Assembly: GCF_029892445.1 (NCBI RefSeq)
Contig: NZ_JARXVJ010000001.1
Location: forward strand, 434,001-498,000
DNA: 64,000 nt
Reading direction: 5' to 3'
Origin: Chryseobacterium sp. H1D6B
Lineage (GTDB): Bacteria; Bacteroidota; Bacteroidia; Flavobacteriales; Weeksellaceae
A program made the translations under genes and the position numbers. The notes below the pieces were generated by a model. The model worked only from the letters and a program-made list of their open reading frames with translations, was not told where the DNA came from and did not search any database. The first letter of the stretch is position 1. Every line of letters starts with the position of its first letter. Shown piece by piece: positions 45,807-54,692 of this stretch.

Positions 45807-47255
45807 CTAAAACTCAGCGTTCTTAGGTGTTCTAGGGAAAGGAATTACATCCCTGATATTCGTCATTCCTGTCACGAAAAGAACGAGTCTTTCTAATCCT
45901 AATCCAAATCCTGCATGCGGTACAGAACCAAATTTTCTAGTATCCATATACCACCATAGTTCTTCCTCTTCTACATGCATTTCCTGCATTTTCTGTCTTA
46001 AAGTTTCTATTCTCTCCTCTCTTTGTGAACCGCCGATGATTTCTCCAATTCCAGGGAAAAGGACATCCATTGCCGCAACAGTCTTATTATCATCGTTAAG
46101 ACGCATGTAGAATGCCTTAATCTCTTTTGGATAATCAAATAAAACTACCGGGCTTTCAAAATGCTTTTCCACCAAGAATCTTTCGTGTTCAGACTGAAGA
46201 TCTGCACCCCATTCTTCAATTGGGTACTGGAATTTTCCTTTTTTATTTTCTTTAGAGTTGAGTAAGATCTCAATAGCTTCTGTATAGCTTACACGCTTGA
46301 AACGTTTGGCTATTACATTCTGAAGTTTTTCAATAAGACCTTCTTTTGCTCTTTCTTTTTCTGGTTTTGTTTTCTGTTCTTCCTCAAAACGCTTATCTAA
46401 GAAGTCCAGATCATCTTTACAGTGATCCAAAACATACTGAATAACATATTTTAGGAAGTCTTCTGCCAAGTCGATATTATCTTCAAGGTTGTTGAAAGCT
46501 ACTTCCGGCTCTACCATCCAGAATTCTGCAAGGTGGCGCGTCGTGTTAGAGTTTTCTGCACGGAAAGTAGGTCCGAAAGTATAAATTCTTCCTAATCCCA
46601 TTGCTGCAGTTTCTCCTTCAAGCTGTCCGGAAACCGTTAAATTCGTTTTCTTTCCGAAGAAATCCTGTTCAAAATCAATTCCTCCTTCTTCATTTCTTGG
46701 AATATTGTCCAGATCAAAGTTGGTTACCCCAAACATTTCACCTGCTCCTTCCGCATCAGCACCTGTAATCACGGGTGTATTGATATAGAAGAACTGGTTT
46801 TGATTAAAGAATGAATGGATCGCAAAACTTACTGCATGGCGTACTCTGAAGACAGCACCAAACAAATTAGTTCTGAATCTTAAATGAGCCTGCTCACGAA
46901 GTTTTTCTAAACTGTGTTTTTTAGGCTGAAGAATCGTATTCTGTAATTCCTCTGTAAAGTTATCACCCAAAATAATAATTTTCTTGGCAATAATTTCTAC
47001 AGTCTGCCCTGCTCCCTGGCTTTCAATCACTTCACCCACTACTTTAAGAGAAGAAGCTGTATTAATTTTTTTAATGATTTCCTCATCAAAATTTTCAAAG
47101 TCAACTACGATCTGCAAATTATTAATTGTAGAACCATCATTAAGTGCAATAAAGCGATTAGAGCGGAAAGCTCTCACCCAGCCGTAAACAGTAATGTCAT
47201 GATGTAATACCTTTTTGTAATCCTGTAGGATTTCTTTAATCGTCTGCTTTTTCAT
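45807..47255 (-). CDS. asnS: Asparaginyl-tRNA synthetase
   Basis: The 482-residue class IIb synthetase has an OB-fold anticodon-binding domain ([19 protein letters not shown]), motif 2 ([17 protein letters not shown]) and motif 3 ([20 protein letters not shown], then DVIPFPR). The DVIPFPR ending and AEFWMVEPE text favour Asn over Asp specificity. It charges tRNA-Asn directly. A TAACTTTG box at 47294-47301 precedes it. Confidence 0.97.
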   Translation of the reverse strand: MKKQTIKEILQDYKKVLHHDITVYGWVRAFRSNRFIALNDGSTINNLQIVVDFENFDEEIIKKINTASSLKVVGEVIESQGAGQTVEIIAKKIIILGDNFTEELQNTILQPKKHSLEKLREQAHLRFRTNLFGAVFRVRHAVSFAIHSFFNQNQFFYINTPVITGADAEGAGEMFGVTNFDLDNIPRNEEGGIDFEQDFFGKKTNLTVSGQLEGETAAMGLGRIYTFGPTFRAENSNTTRHLAEFWMVEPEVAFNNLEDNIDLAEDFLKYVIQYVLDHCKDDLDFLDKRFEEEQKTKPEKERAKEGLIEKLQNVIAKRFKRVSYTEAIEILLNSKENKKGKFQYPIEEWGADLQSEHERFLVEKHFESPVVLFDYPKEIKAFYMRLNDDNKTVAAMDVLFPGIGEIIGGSQREERIETLRQKMQEMHVEEEELWWYMDTRKFGSVPHAGFGLGLERLVLFVTGMTNIRDVIPFPRTPKNAEF

Positions 47256-47293
47256 TTGTTGATTATAAATTTTCGTATAAAAATTAATGTCCG

Positions 47294-47301
47294 CAAAGTT
47301 A
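47294..47301 (-). promoter_or_regulatory. Candidate -7 box (TAACTTTG) of asnS
   Basis: The minus strand reads TAACTTTG, fitting TAnnTTTG, 38 bp before the asnS ATG and directly after the hairpin that ends the upstream transcript. Confidence 0.5.
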
Positions 47302-47308
47302 CAAAAAA

Positions 47309-47334
47309 ACAGCGCAAGTTGATGATTGCGCTGT
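47309..47334 (-). terminator. Terminator after the CDP-alcohol phosphotransferase gene
   Basis: ACAGCGCAA and TTGCGCTGT form a 9-bp stem with an 8-base loop; a T-run follows on the minus strand. Confidence 0.75.
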
Positions 47335-47390
47335 CTTTTTAAAAATCATTTATCAATTATTTAATCCGGAATATAGAATTTAAATAGGTC

Positions 47391-47990
47391 CTAATTAAAG
47401 AATACCGTCTTCTTTCTCTGTTTTCCTTTTCTAATTTCCCATGCGTGATAACAGCTTGGAACGTCATACTGCCATTTCGGAAGCAGTAAAATAATCAGAA
47501 TGACATCTATATGAGAAACCAGTCCTACACCTACAGCTAAATAAAAAGCCCATCCAGCCTGTTGAAATCCTATTAAATAAGTAAAGGCCGTCAGAAGGCT
47601 CAGACCCCACATTTTTGCTAAAAAAGCGTGAGTACATGTTTCTTTTCCAAATTTCCAGATGCTTATAATGTAACAGAGTGCCTCCATTATAAAGATGAGA
47701 AGAATACTTTCCCATTCATTTTTGATCAGTTCAGGAGTAAGCAGATAAGAAGCAAAACCTAGCGAGAGCCAGAATATTAAATCGGTCTGGCTGTCCAGCC
47801 GCCTCAATTTCTCTGAGGAAACTCCGGTTTTACGGGCTGCAATTCCGTCAAAAATATCAGTCAGAAGTCCCAAATACATTAAAATTAAAATTATAAACCG
47901 TGACTCACCTCCTTTTAAATAAGCTAAAAGCAAAATCACCGGAGCAATAATAAATCTAATCGCAATTAGAATATACGGCAGTTTTTTCAT
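47391..47990 (-). CDS. CDP-alcohol phosphatidyltransferase-family protein
   Basis: The 199-residue membrane protein has five to six hydrophobic helices and the active-site segment DIFDGIAARKTGVSS continuing to RRLDSQTD. The family motif DxxDGxxAR-x8-G-x3-D-x3-D is complete in its four Asp residues, but the central Gly is Leu (EKLRRLDSQTD). Members make phosphatidylglycerol phosphate, phosphatidylserine or related lipids. The product is unknown and the Gly change leaves activity open. Confidence 0.8.
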   Translation of the reverse strand: MKKLPYILIAIRFIIAPVILLLAYLKGGESRFIILILMYLGLLTDIFDGIAARKTGVSSEKLRRLDSQTDLIFWLSLGFASYLLTPELIKNEWESILLIFIMEALCYIISIWKFGKETCTHAFLAKMWGLSLLTAFTYLIGFQQAGWAFYLAVGVGLVSHIDVILIILLLPKWQYDVPSCYHAWEIRKGKQRKKTVFFN

Positions 47991-48007
47991 CGGATCATAT
48001 TTTCGGA

Positions 48008-48577
48008 TTATTGAATTCTTTTATACTTTTCAGCGTAATTAATTGTATATCCTGCCCCAAAAATAAAGAGCACAGCCCCTGAATTATCATAATAATCCTG
48101 TATCAAAAGATGATTATCCTGGGTAAGCCCAATTCTAGACTGGAAGCTACAGCATCCCCCAAACACATAAGGAAGCCCCCGGCATTGTGAGCTGTAATTA
48201 TCCAATAAAAGCAGTCCGTTTTTAAGTTTTGCTTTATATTTAAAGGAATATTCAAGAGAATCATTTCTTAAAAGTTTAAACTGCAGTTCGTAAGATTTTT
48301 TCTTTCCCAAAGGAGTCAGTCCAATTTTTATTTCATTACTCTTATCTGTTACTGTATTGCTCAGGCTCAGCATATTGGCTATTCCTTGTGTTTCATCAGA
48401 CTTAGTGCGGGCACTGTTGATATGCTGGTAACCGCCGGCATTATATTTTCCTTCGATTCGTTTTACATTATCTTCAGTAATACCCTGCAGATCATCTTTA
48501 ATCATTTTCCTTTCAAAAGCGGCGCAGGAAGTAAGGCTTATTAGAAGTATTAAAAATACTGTAACGTTATTTTTCAT
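48008..48577 (-). CDS. Lipoprotein of unknown function
   Basis: The 189-residue product has a lipoprotein signal (MKNNVTVFLILLISLTSC, Cys at residue 18). The mature part is a small beta-rich domain (NEIKIGLTPLGKKKSYEL, KAKLKNGLLLLDNYSSQC, YVFGGCCSFQSRIGLTQD) with three further cysteines. No family was recognised. It is divergent from the HTH-like gene and 17 bp downstream of the phosphotransferase partner on the same strand. Confidence 0.7.
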   Translation of the reverse strand: MKNNVTVFLILLISLTSCAAFERKMIKDDLQGITEDNVKRIEGKYNAGGYQHINSARTKSDETQGIANMLSLSNTVTDKSNEIKIGLTPLGKKKSYELQFKLLRNDSLEYSFKYKAKLKNGLLLLDNYSSQCRGLPYVFGGCCSFQSRIGLTQDNHLLIQDYYDNSGAVLFIFGAGYTINYAEKYKRIQ

Positions 48578-48658
48578 AGCTTGTTATTTTTAAATTGATA
48601 TTCAAAGCTATCCACAGAAATAACTTTCGTGAATGTGAAAAAAAATTAAAAAAAATAC

Positions 48659-48679
48659 TACATTTGTGAAAATCACAAA
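48659..48679 (+). promoter_or_regulatory. -7 box overlapping a 17-bp palindrome, probable auto-operator
   Basis: TACATTTG (48659-48666) matches TAnnTTTG. Overlapping it, TTTGTGA-AAA-TCACAAA (48663-48679) is a perfect inverted repeat ending 3 bp before the HTH-like gene ATG at 48683. A protein bound there would block the promoter. Confidence 0.65.
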
Positions 48680-48682
48680 CCC

Positions 48683-49612
48683 ATGCATCAAGAACTTTTA
48701 TTGAAGCAGATCAGAAAAAAAATAGGCAGCAAATCTTTAAATGATGAGATCTCCACTATTTTAAATATAAGCTATGATGCGGCACACAGACGTACTTCCC
48801 TTAAAGCAAAATTCAGTTTTGAAGAAGCTTTAGAATTAGCAAAATATTATCAGATCTCATTAGACCAATTTCTCGGAACAGAAAACCAGCTGGTCGTAAA
48901 AAGAACACAACCCGTAAAAACAACCGAAGATTTATTGAATTATTTTGAGAATTCCCTTAAAATTCTGAATATTTTTCAGGATACAACCCATTCTCAAGTG
49001 TATTATTCCGCAAAGGATATTCCTTTTTTTTATACTATTTCAGATTCTATCCTTTCTCGTTTTAAATTCTATGTATGGATGAATTTATTAAATCAGGATC
49101 AATTTCTAAGTCCTTTTAATGAGTTTACGATGCAGTATCATTCTCCAAAAAATGACATGCTGATCGATCTATATGAAAAACAAAATGTGACGGAAATCTG
49201 GAATGACACCACCATTACAAGTGCCTTAAGACAAGTTTCTTTTTACTCTGAAATCGGACTGTTAAAATATGACGATGCTGTTTTGATTTTAAACGATCTG
49301 ATTAAGCTTCTGGAGAATTTAGAGAATAAAACTTCACAAAAAAATAATTTTCAACTATTTGCCAATGATTTAGTCATTTTAAACAACAGCATTTTATTTA
49401 AAAATGACCAGCAGTGTTCTTTTTTTGTTCCGTTCAGCATGTTTGGATATATGATGACCAATGATGAGATGACCTGCCAGGATTCACTAAGCTATTTTGA
49501 ACATCAGATTAAAAATTCCAGATCCTTGAATGCATCAGGAAACCGTGACAGGAAAATTTTCTTTAATATCATGTATCAGCAGGTTGAAAATTTAAAACAA
49601 AAACTAGTATGA
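48683..49612 (+). CDS. Putative HTH/BetR-like transcriptional regulator
   Basis: The 309-residue protein begins with an XRE/BetR-like region: LLLKQIRKKIGSKSLNDEIS, LNISYDAAHRRTSLKAKFSF, then EEALELAKYYQISLDQFLG. The remaining 230 residues are helical with no recognised motif. A perfect palindrome lies over its promoter, which supports self-regulation. The 3' end overlaps the AraC-type gene by 4 bp, so they are translated together. Confidence 0.65.
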   Translation: MHQELLLKQIRKKIGSKSLNDEISTILNISYDAAHRRTSLKAKFSFEEALELAKYYQISLDQFLGTENQLVVKRTQPVKTTEDLLNYFENSLKILNIFQDTTHSQVYYSAKDIPFFYTISDSILSRFKFYVWMNLLNQDQFLSPFNEFTMQYHSPKNDMLIDLYEKQNVTEIWNDTTITSALRQVSFYSEIGLLKYDDAVLILNDLIKLLENLENKTSQKNNFQLFANDLVILNNSILFKNDQQCSFFVPFSMFGYMMTNDEMTCQDSLSYFEHQIKNSRSLNASGNRDRKIFFNIMYQQVENLKQKLV

Positions 49613-50415
49613 ATACGCTCCGGAATGGTGAATTCTTCGGCCAGACTAATGAAATCCTGGATTTAAACGGTCTTACCTTTACGGATACAGAGTATACACA
49701 TCCCTATGTCGACTGGCATTATCATGAAAATGCTTATTTCACTTTTCTTCTTCAGGGAAATGTTATCGAGGGAAATAAAAAAGAGATCTATGACTGTCCC
49801 GCCGGAACACTTTTATATCATCACTGGGAAGATGCCCATTATAATATAAAACCAGAAGGATTTACGCGGGGATTTCACATTGAAATTTCTAAAAAATGGT
49901 TTGAAAATCATCTCATTTCAAAAGATAACATTGAAGGGAGTTTCAATATTAAAAATCCTGCGGCAAAGCTCCTGGCCTATCAAATATTCAAGGAAACTAA
50001 ATTAAATGACCTGAACAGCGAATTATCTGTTCATCAGTTACTATTGCATATTTTCAGTCAATTAACCAAAGAAACCGGAAAACTGGAAAAGAAACCTGCA
50101 TGGGTCAATCAAATCGATGAATTACTGCGGGAAAGCTTTACAGAAAAGTTCGATCTGGAGAAATTAGCAAAAATTATAAACATCCATCCTATCCATCTAA
50201 GCAGAGATTTTCATAAATATTTTCACTGCAATCTGGGGGATTATATAAGAAAACTGAAAGTCAATAAATCGCTAAGCCTTCTTCATAATAACAAAGAATC
50301 ATTAACTGATATTGCGCTGGACTGCGGCTTTGCAGATCAGAGCCACTTCATACGCTGTTTTAAAGAAAATACAGGAATTACCCCTTTAAAATACAGAAAC
50401 CTGCTGCTTAAATAA
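49609..50415 (+). CDS. AraC-family transcriptional regulator
   Basis: The 268-residue protein has a cupin-like sensor domain (YVDWHYHENAYFTFLLQGNV, then YDCPAGTLLYHHWEDAHY) and a C-terminal double HTH (DLEKLAKIINIHPIHLSRDF, then DIALDCGFADQSHFIRCFKE and the ending GITPLKYRNLLLK). Its start overlaps the HTH-like gene by 4 bp. The ligand is unknown. The beta-lactamase-fold hydrolase downstream may be a target, by proximity only. Confidence 0.92.
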   Translation: MNTLRNGEFFGQTNEILDLNGLTFTDTEYTHPYVDWHYHENAYFTFLLQGNVIEGNKKEIYDCPAGTLLYHHWEDAHYNIKPEGFTRGFHIEISKKWFENHLISKDNIEGSFNIKNPAAKLLAYQIFKETKLNDLNSELSVHQLLLHIFSQLTKETGKLEKKPAWVNQIDELLRESFTEKFDLEKLAKIINIHPIHLSRDFHKYFHCNLGDYIRKLKVNKSLSLLHNNKESLTDIALDCGFADQSHFIRCFKENTGITPLKYRNLLLK

Positions 50416-50477
50416 TGTTAATTCTGTTCTATTTTTTATTGAATGGACTTTATACTTTTACTCTTATAAAAAACTCC

Positions 50478-50540
50478 ATGAAATCATTTTCCTTACTCAG
50501 TTTAGTTCTTATATGTTTTTTTCTTCGGGACAATCATTAA
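50478..50540 (+). other. Out-of-frame signal peptide segment upstream of the serine hydrolase
   Basis: The frame from ATG 50478 reads MKSFSLLSLVLICFF, a good signal-peptide start, then would stop after 20 residues. The hydrolase frame lies one base back. The break is in a run of seven T (50516-50522): one extra T or a -1 shift gives MKSFSLLSLVLICFFSSGQS, joining smoothly into the hydrolase. Confidence 0.6.
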
Positions 50541-52123
50541 ACCTGGCAACACCCGAGAAAATTGAAACTTCAGTCCAGAAAAATAATTTAAATAAAATTG
50601 TTTTTTCAGATAAAGCCATTCCTCTTCAAAACCTCAAGGAAAGCGATTTCCTTACCAGTATTACTTTTGAAGAAGATAAAGATCTTGATATCCGTGTTTT
50701 TCAGGATAACTCATTGCTCAATTATTTACATCAACTCGATCCTTCTCTAACCGCTGATGAATTATTGAAAAAAGGAAATTATCAATTTTCTTTTTATGTG
50801 GACGGAAAATTAATCTATGTAGAAAACTTAAATCCTGGAGCGGGAACAGCAGAAAATAAAACATTCAAAACAACATTCCGGATTCCTTTGACCAGCTCAA
50901 AAAATGAAGATTCCTGGGGAAGATATTTATGGATGCGGTTTTATTTAGCAAATAACGGGATTGATGCTTTAGAAACTGGAAGCCATAATTTGAATATCGA
51001 AATCAGGCCCTACTTAAAGACTTCAAGTTTAAAAATCGGCAGTATCATTGCAAAAGGCCAGATCAATCTCACTGTTCCTAAAAAGAATATTACTGAGCAG
51101 CAGACTGCCATTCAGCCAATTAAACCTAACCCCGGCTGGAAGATTTCCAATGACAAGTTTAACACTGAAAAAATCAGAGCTTTAAATCAAAAAATTGCAG
51201 AAAAAAGATTCAGAGATATTACAGGGATCATTGTTATTAAAAATGAAAAACTTCTTTTGGAGGAATACTTCAATACATACGAAAGAGACAGCTTAAACGA
51301 CACCCGCTCAGTAGGAAAATCTTTTGCCTCTGCCCTAACTGGAATGGCTATAAAAGACGGTTATCTTAAAAATGAAGATCAAAAAATCAGTGAATTCTAT
51401 GATCTGAAAGCATTTAAAAATTATTCACCTAAAAAAGATGATGTCACTATAAAAAGTCTGCTGACAATGAGTTCTGGTTTTGACGGTAATGATGCAGAGG
51501 ATGAATCTCCCGAAAATGAAGAAAATATGTACCCGACTGATAATTGGATACAATTTGCCCTGAGCTTACCTATGACAGAGAATAAACCCGGAGAAAAATG
51601 GTCTTATTTTACAGCCGGAGCTGTTTTAACCGGAGATATTTTAGATAAATCTGTCCCAAAAGGATTGGAGAAATATGCTGACCAAAAGCTTTTTAATCCC
51701 TTAGGAATCAGCAGTTATCAATGGCAGTATACCCCTCAGCACAAAGTTTCAACGGCAGGCGGATTAAAAATGAGAGCTTTAGATTTAGCAAAATTCGGAC
51801 AATTATATAAGAACAATGGTGTCTGGAACGGCAAAACAATTTTAGAAAAAAGCTGGATCAAAAAGTCCTTTACCAATTATTTCTCTGATCACAAAGATTT
51901 TGAAGGGTATGGATATCTGTTCTGGAGAAAAGAGTATAAAGCAGGAGATAAAACTTTTGAAGCTTACCAATGCAGCGGTAATGGAGGAAATAAAATTATT
52001 ATGTTTACAGAACTTCCATTAGTAATCGTGATTACTGCAAAAGCTTATAATAAGTCTTACGCGCATTCACAGGTTGAAAAAATAGTTCAGGATTTCTTAC
52101 TGCCGGCAGTAATCAATGAATAG
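50513..52123 (+). CDS. Beta-lactamase-fold serine hydrolase, with its signal peptide out of frame
   Basis: The frame from ATG 50513 gives 536 residues. The C-terminal 350 residues are a class C beta-lactamase/AmpH-like domain: nucleophile SxxK in TRSVGKSFASALTGM, Tyr in KWSYFTAGAVL, and the region AGGLKMRALDLAKFGQLY. An N-terminal 200-residue beta domain has no recognised family. In this frame no signal peptide exists, while one sits in another frame just upstream. The natural product is probably exported and starts at 50478. Family members hydrolyse peptidoglycan peptides or esters. The stop is 10 bp from convergent rimM. Confidence 0.82.
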   Translation: MFFSSGQSLNLATPEKIETSVQKNNLNKIVFSDKAIPLQNLKESDFLTSITFEEDKDLDIRVFQDNSLLNYLHQLDPSLTADELLKKGNYQFSFYVDGKLIYVENLNPGAGTAENKTFKTTFRIPLTSSKNEDSWGRYLWMRFYLANNGIDALETGSHNLNIEIRPYLKTSSLKIGSIIAKGQINLTVPKKNITEQQTAIQPIKPNPGWKISNDKFNTEKIRALNQKIAEKRFRDITGIIVIKNEKLLLEEYFNTYERDSLNDTRSVGKSFASALTGMAIKDGYLKNEDQKISEFYDLKAFKNYSPKKDDVTIKSLLTMSSGFDGNDAEDESPENEENMYPTDNWIQFALSLPMTENKPGEKWSYFTAGAVLTGDILDKSVPKGLEKYADQKLFNPLGISSYQWQYTPQHKVSTAGGLKMRALDLAKFGQLYKNNGVWNGKTILEKSWIKKSFTNYFSDHKDFEGYGYLFWRKEYKAGDKTFEAYQCSGNGGNKIIMFTELPLVIVITAKAYNKSYAHSQVEKIVQDFLLPAVINE

Positions 52124-52133
52124 GAAGGCGGGT

Positions 52134-52676
52134 TTACTCGTCTTTTTTAGAAGGAACTAAAAAGACATCGATAAGACCTTCAGGAAGTACCATTTTAATG
52201 AATCTTTCTTCTCTGTTTACTTCAAGGATCCAGTCTTTGATGATGGGGATTACCACTTCTTTTCCGTCTAAGTTAGTCACGAAATAATTCTGAGCTGTCT
52301 GATCGTTTACAGACCGGATAACACCACAGTTATTATCTTCGGCATCAAGAATATCGAATCCTATTATTTCGTGGTAATAAAATTTATTTCCTGATAGAGC
52401 TGGTAAAGAAGTAAGCGGTAAATAAACACTTTTCCCTAAAGATTGGTCTACTAAAGCTTCGGAAGAATTTTTAAAATAAATATTAAGAGCATCTAATTTG
52501 CTCCAAGATAATCTTTCAATAAAAAAAGGAACCAATAATCCGTTGATTTCAACGAATATTGATTCCAGTTTATTGTAAAGCTCGGGCTGGTCTGTGTCCA
52601 ATTTAAGGATCACATTACCCGCAAGGCCGTGTCTGCGTGTGATTTTTCCTAAAAAATAGCAATCTTCTTTACGCAT
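52134..52676 (-). CDS. rimM: Ribosome maturation factor RimM
   Basis: The 180-residue protein has the RimM N-domain start CYFLGKITRRHGLAGNVILK and the C-terminal PRC-like barrel (KFYYHEIIGFDILDAEDNNC, then FVTNLDGKEVVIPIIKDWIL). It binds S19 and aids 30S maturation. It follows rpsP by 12 bp, the standard rpsP-rimM order. Confidence 0.95.
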   Translation of the reverse strand: MRKEDCYFLGKITRRHGLAGNVILKLDTDQPELYNKLESIFVEINGLLVPFFIERLSWSKLDALNIYFKNSSEALVDQSLGKSVYLPLTSLPALSGNKFYYHEIIGFDILDAEDNNCGVIRSVNDQTAQNYFVTNLDGKEVVIPIIKDWILEVNREERFIKMVLPEGLIDVFLVPSKKDE

Positions 52677-52688
52677 ACAGGTTTGTTT

Positions 52689-53252
52689 TTAAGCTTCAGG
52701 AGTTTCTTCAGTTTCAGCAGCAGGAGCTTCTCCTTCTGTTTCAGCAACAACTTCTTCAGCAGGTGCGTTAGCAGCTTCTTCAGCAGCTTTAGCATCAGCT
52801 TCTACTTGTGCAGCAGCAGCGATTCTAGCTTCATTTACTTTAACTTCAGCTTCTAAAGCAGCTTTCTTAGTGTCAGCTTGAGCTTTAGTTAAACCTTCTA
52901 CTTTACCTTGTACTTTTTGTTCTTTTGCATCTAACCATGCCGCAAATCTTTTTTCAGCTTCAGCCTCATCAAAAGATCCTTTAGCAACACCACCTTGTAA
53001 GTGTTTTTTGTAAAGTGCTCCTTTATAAGAAAGAATAGCTCTTGCTGTATCAGTCGGCTGAGCACCGTTGTTTAACCACTTTACAGCAGAATCAACGTTC
53101 AACTCGATAGTTGCAGGGTTAGTAATTGGGTTGTAAGTACCTAGTTTCTCGATGAATCTACCATCTCTTCTAGCTCTAGCATCTGCAACCACGATGTGGA
53201 AAAAAGGCTTACCTTTTTTACCGTGTCTTTGTAATCTGATTTTTACTGACAT
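52689..53252 (-). CDS. rpsP: 30S ribosomal protein S16 with long C-terminal extension
   Basis: The first 80 residues are S16 ([60 protein letters not shown]). The remaining roughly 100 residues (187 in all, normal core about 80-90) are Lys-rich, then Ala/Glu-rich, ending [15 protein letters not shown]. Such tails are common in Bacteroidota S16; the role is unknown. A TATCTTTG box at 53301-53308 is 49 bp upstream of the ATG. Confidence 0.96.
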   Translation of the reverse strand: MSVKIRLQRHGKKGKPFFHIVVADARARRDGRFIEKLGTYNPITNPATIELNVDSAVKWLNNGAQPTDTARAILSYKGALYKKHLQGGVAKGSFDEAEAEKRFAAWLDAKEQKVQGKVEGLTKAQADTKKAALEAEVKVNEARIAAAAQVEADAKAAEEAANAPAEEVVAETEGEAPAAETEETPEA

Positions 53253-53300
53253 AATGTTTGAATTTTATGGGAACTCGTCCCAGTTAAATATTTAAGTCTG

Positions 53301-53308
53301 CAAAGATA
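53301..53308 (-). promoter_or_regulatory. Candidate -7 box (TATCTTTG) of rpsP
   Basis: The minus strand reads TATCTTTG, fitting TAnnTTTG, in the gap after the photolyase gene. It would drive rpsP-rimM. Confidence 0.5.
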
Positions 53309-53363
53309 ATCAAAAAATTTAAAGTTCAAAGCTAAATTTGGAATGTTTTTTATCTTCAAATCC

Positions 53364-54671
53364 CTAATTCCCGTTATATTCGTTAAGACCTTTCTTATAA
53401 GCTTCCAAAGCCCTGTTTCTTGCAAATGCATGATCTACTATTCTATCATTAAAAATGGATTTTTCAAAATCGGAATTCCACTTTTTTGTATACTTTAAAT
53501 CTTTATCAAATTTCTTTGTCTGCTCATCAGGATTAAAAACCCTGAAATAAGGAGCGGCATCACAACCGCAGCCTGCAGCCCACTGCCAGTTTCCATTGTT
53601 TGCAGACAGATCATAATCTAAGAGTTTCTTTGCAAAATAGGCTTCTCCCCACCGCCAGTCGATCAACAGATGTTTAGTGAGGAAACTTGCAACGATCATA
53701 CGGACTCTGTTATGCATCTGTCCGGTTTCGTTTAGCTGCCTCATTCCTGCATCCACAATAGGATATCCGGTTTCGCCCTTACACCATTTCTCAAACTCTT
53801 TTTCATTGTTTCGCCAAGGAATATTTTCATATTTTTCTTTAAAACATCTCTTTACCACTTTTGGAAAATGAAATAAGATCTGCATAAAAAATTCTCTCCA
53901 GATCAGTTCATTCAGCCATGTTTCATTATGCTCCAAAGCAAATTTCACACACTTTCTTATTGAAATAGTTCCGAAACGTAAAGCGATTCCCAAATGCGTT
54001 GTTGCATCCAGCGCAGGAAAATCTCTGTTTTTATCGTAATAATCGATAATTCCAGAATCAAGTTTGGGTATTTCAAAATGAAGATCCGTTTTACTGAATC
54101 CAATTTCTTTTAAACTTAGGATATTATTAAAATCTGATTGGTGAAAATTTTCATTCTTGATTTCTCTTGACTGTAAATCTTCCGGTTTAAGGTTTTTCTT
54201 CCATTTTTTAGAATAGGGAGTATACACGGTATAAGGCTCACTGTTATCTTTGGTGACTTCATTTTTCTCAAAAACAACCTGATCTTTATGTTCAGAAAAT
54301 TCAATACCCTTTGTCTGCAAAAATTCTTTAATCTCCGCATCTCTTTTAATTGCTGCCGGCTCGTAGTCCCGGCTGCAGTATACAGATTTCAAATTATACT
54401 CCTTTTCCAGCTTGTTGAAAATTTCCAAAGGTCTGCCATGATACGTCTGAAGACAGGCTCCTGATTTTTTCAGGTCAGCATTGATTTTTTCCAGTACCTG
54501 ATGGATATAATCCACCCTTCTGTCATTTTTATCTTCCAGCTGGTCTAATATATCGGTATCAAAAATAAAAATTGGAATCACTTTGTTTCCCGACTGTAAA
54601 GCTTCAGATAAACCGATGTTGTCTTCCAGCCGTAAATCTCTGCGGAACCAAAATATTGAAATGTCTGTCAT
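53364..54671 (-). CDS. phr: Deoxyribodipyrimidine photolyase / cryptochrome family
   Basis: The 435-residue protein has the photolyase N-terminal Rossmann domain (ISIFWFRRDLRLEDNIGL) and FAD domain (LNELIWREFFMQILFHFP, TGYPIVDAGMRQLNETGQMH, SANNGNWQWAAGCGCDAAPY, FRVFNPDEQTKKFD). These match class I CPD photolyases. Two cysteines (GCGCDAAPYF) replace the more common Ser/Thr in the FAD motif. It repairs UV dimers using light. Cryptochrome function cannot be excluded. Confidence 0.93.
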   Translation of the reverse strand: MTDISIFWFRRDLRLEDNIGLSEALQSGNKVIPIFIFDTDILDQLEDKNDRRVDYIHQVLEKINADLKKSGACLQTYHGRPLEIFNKLEKEYNLKSVYCSRDYEPAAIKRDAEIKEFLQTKGIEFSEHKDQVVFEKNEVTKDNSEPYTVYTPYSKKWKKNLKPEDLQSREIKNENFHQSDFNNILSLKEIGFSKTDLHFEIPKLDSGIIDYYDKNRDFPALDATTHLGIALRFGTISIRKCVKFALEHNETWLNELIWREFFMQILFHFPKVVKRCFKEKYENIPWRNNEKEFEKWCKGETGYPIVDAGMRQLNETGQMHNRVRMIVASFLTKHLLIDWRWGEAYFAKKLLDYDLSANNGNWQWAAGCGCDAAPYFRVFNPDEQTKKFDKDLKYTKKWNSDFEKSIFNDRIVDHAFARNRALEAYKKGLNEYNGN

Positions 54672-54692
54672 TGATTATTCAGCTCTATTCGA

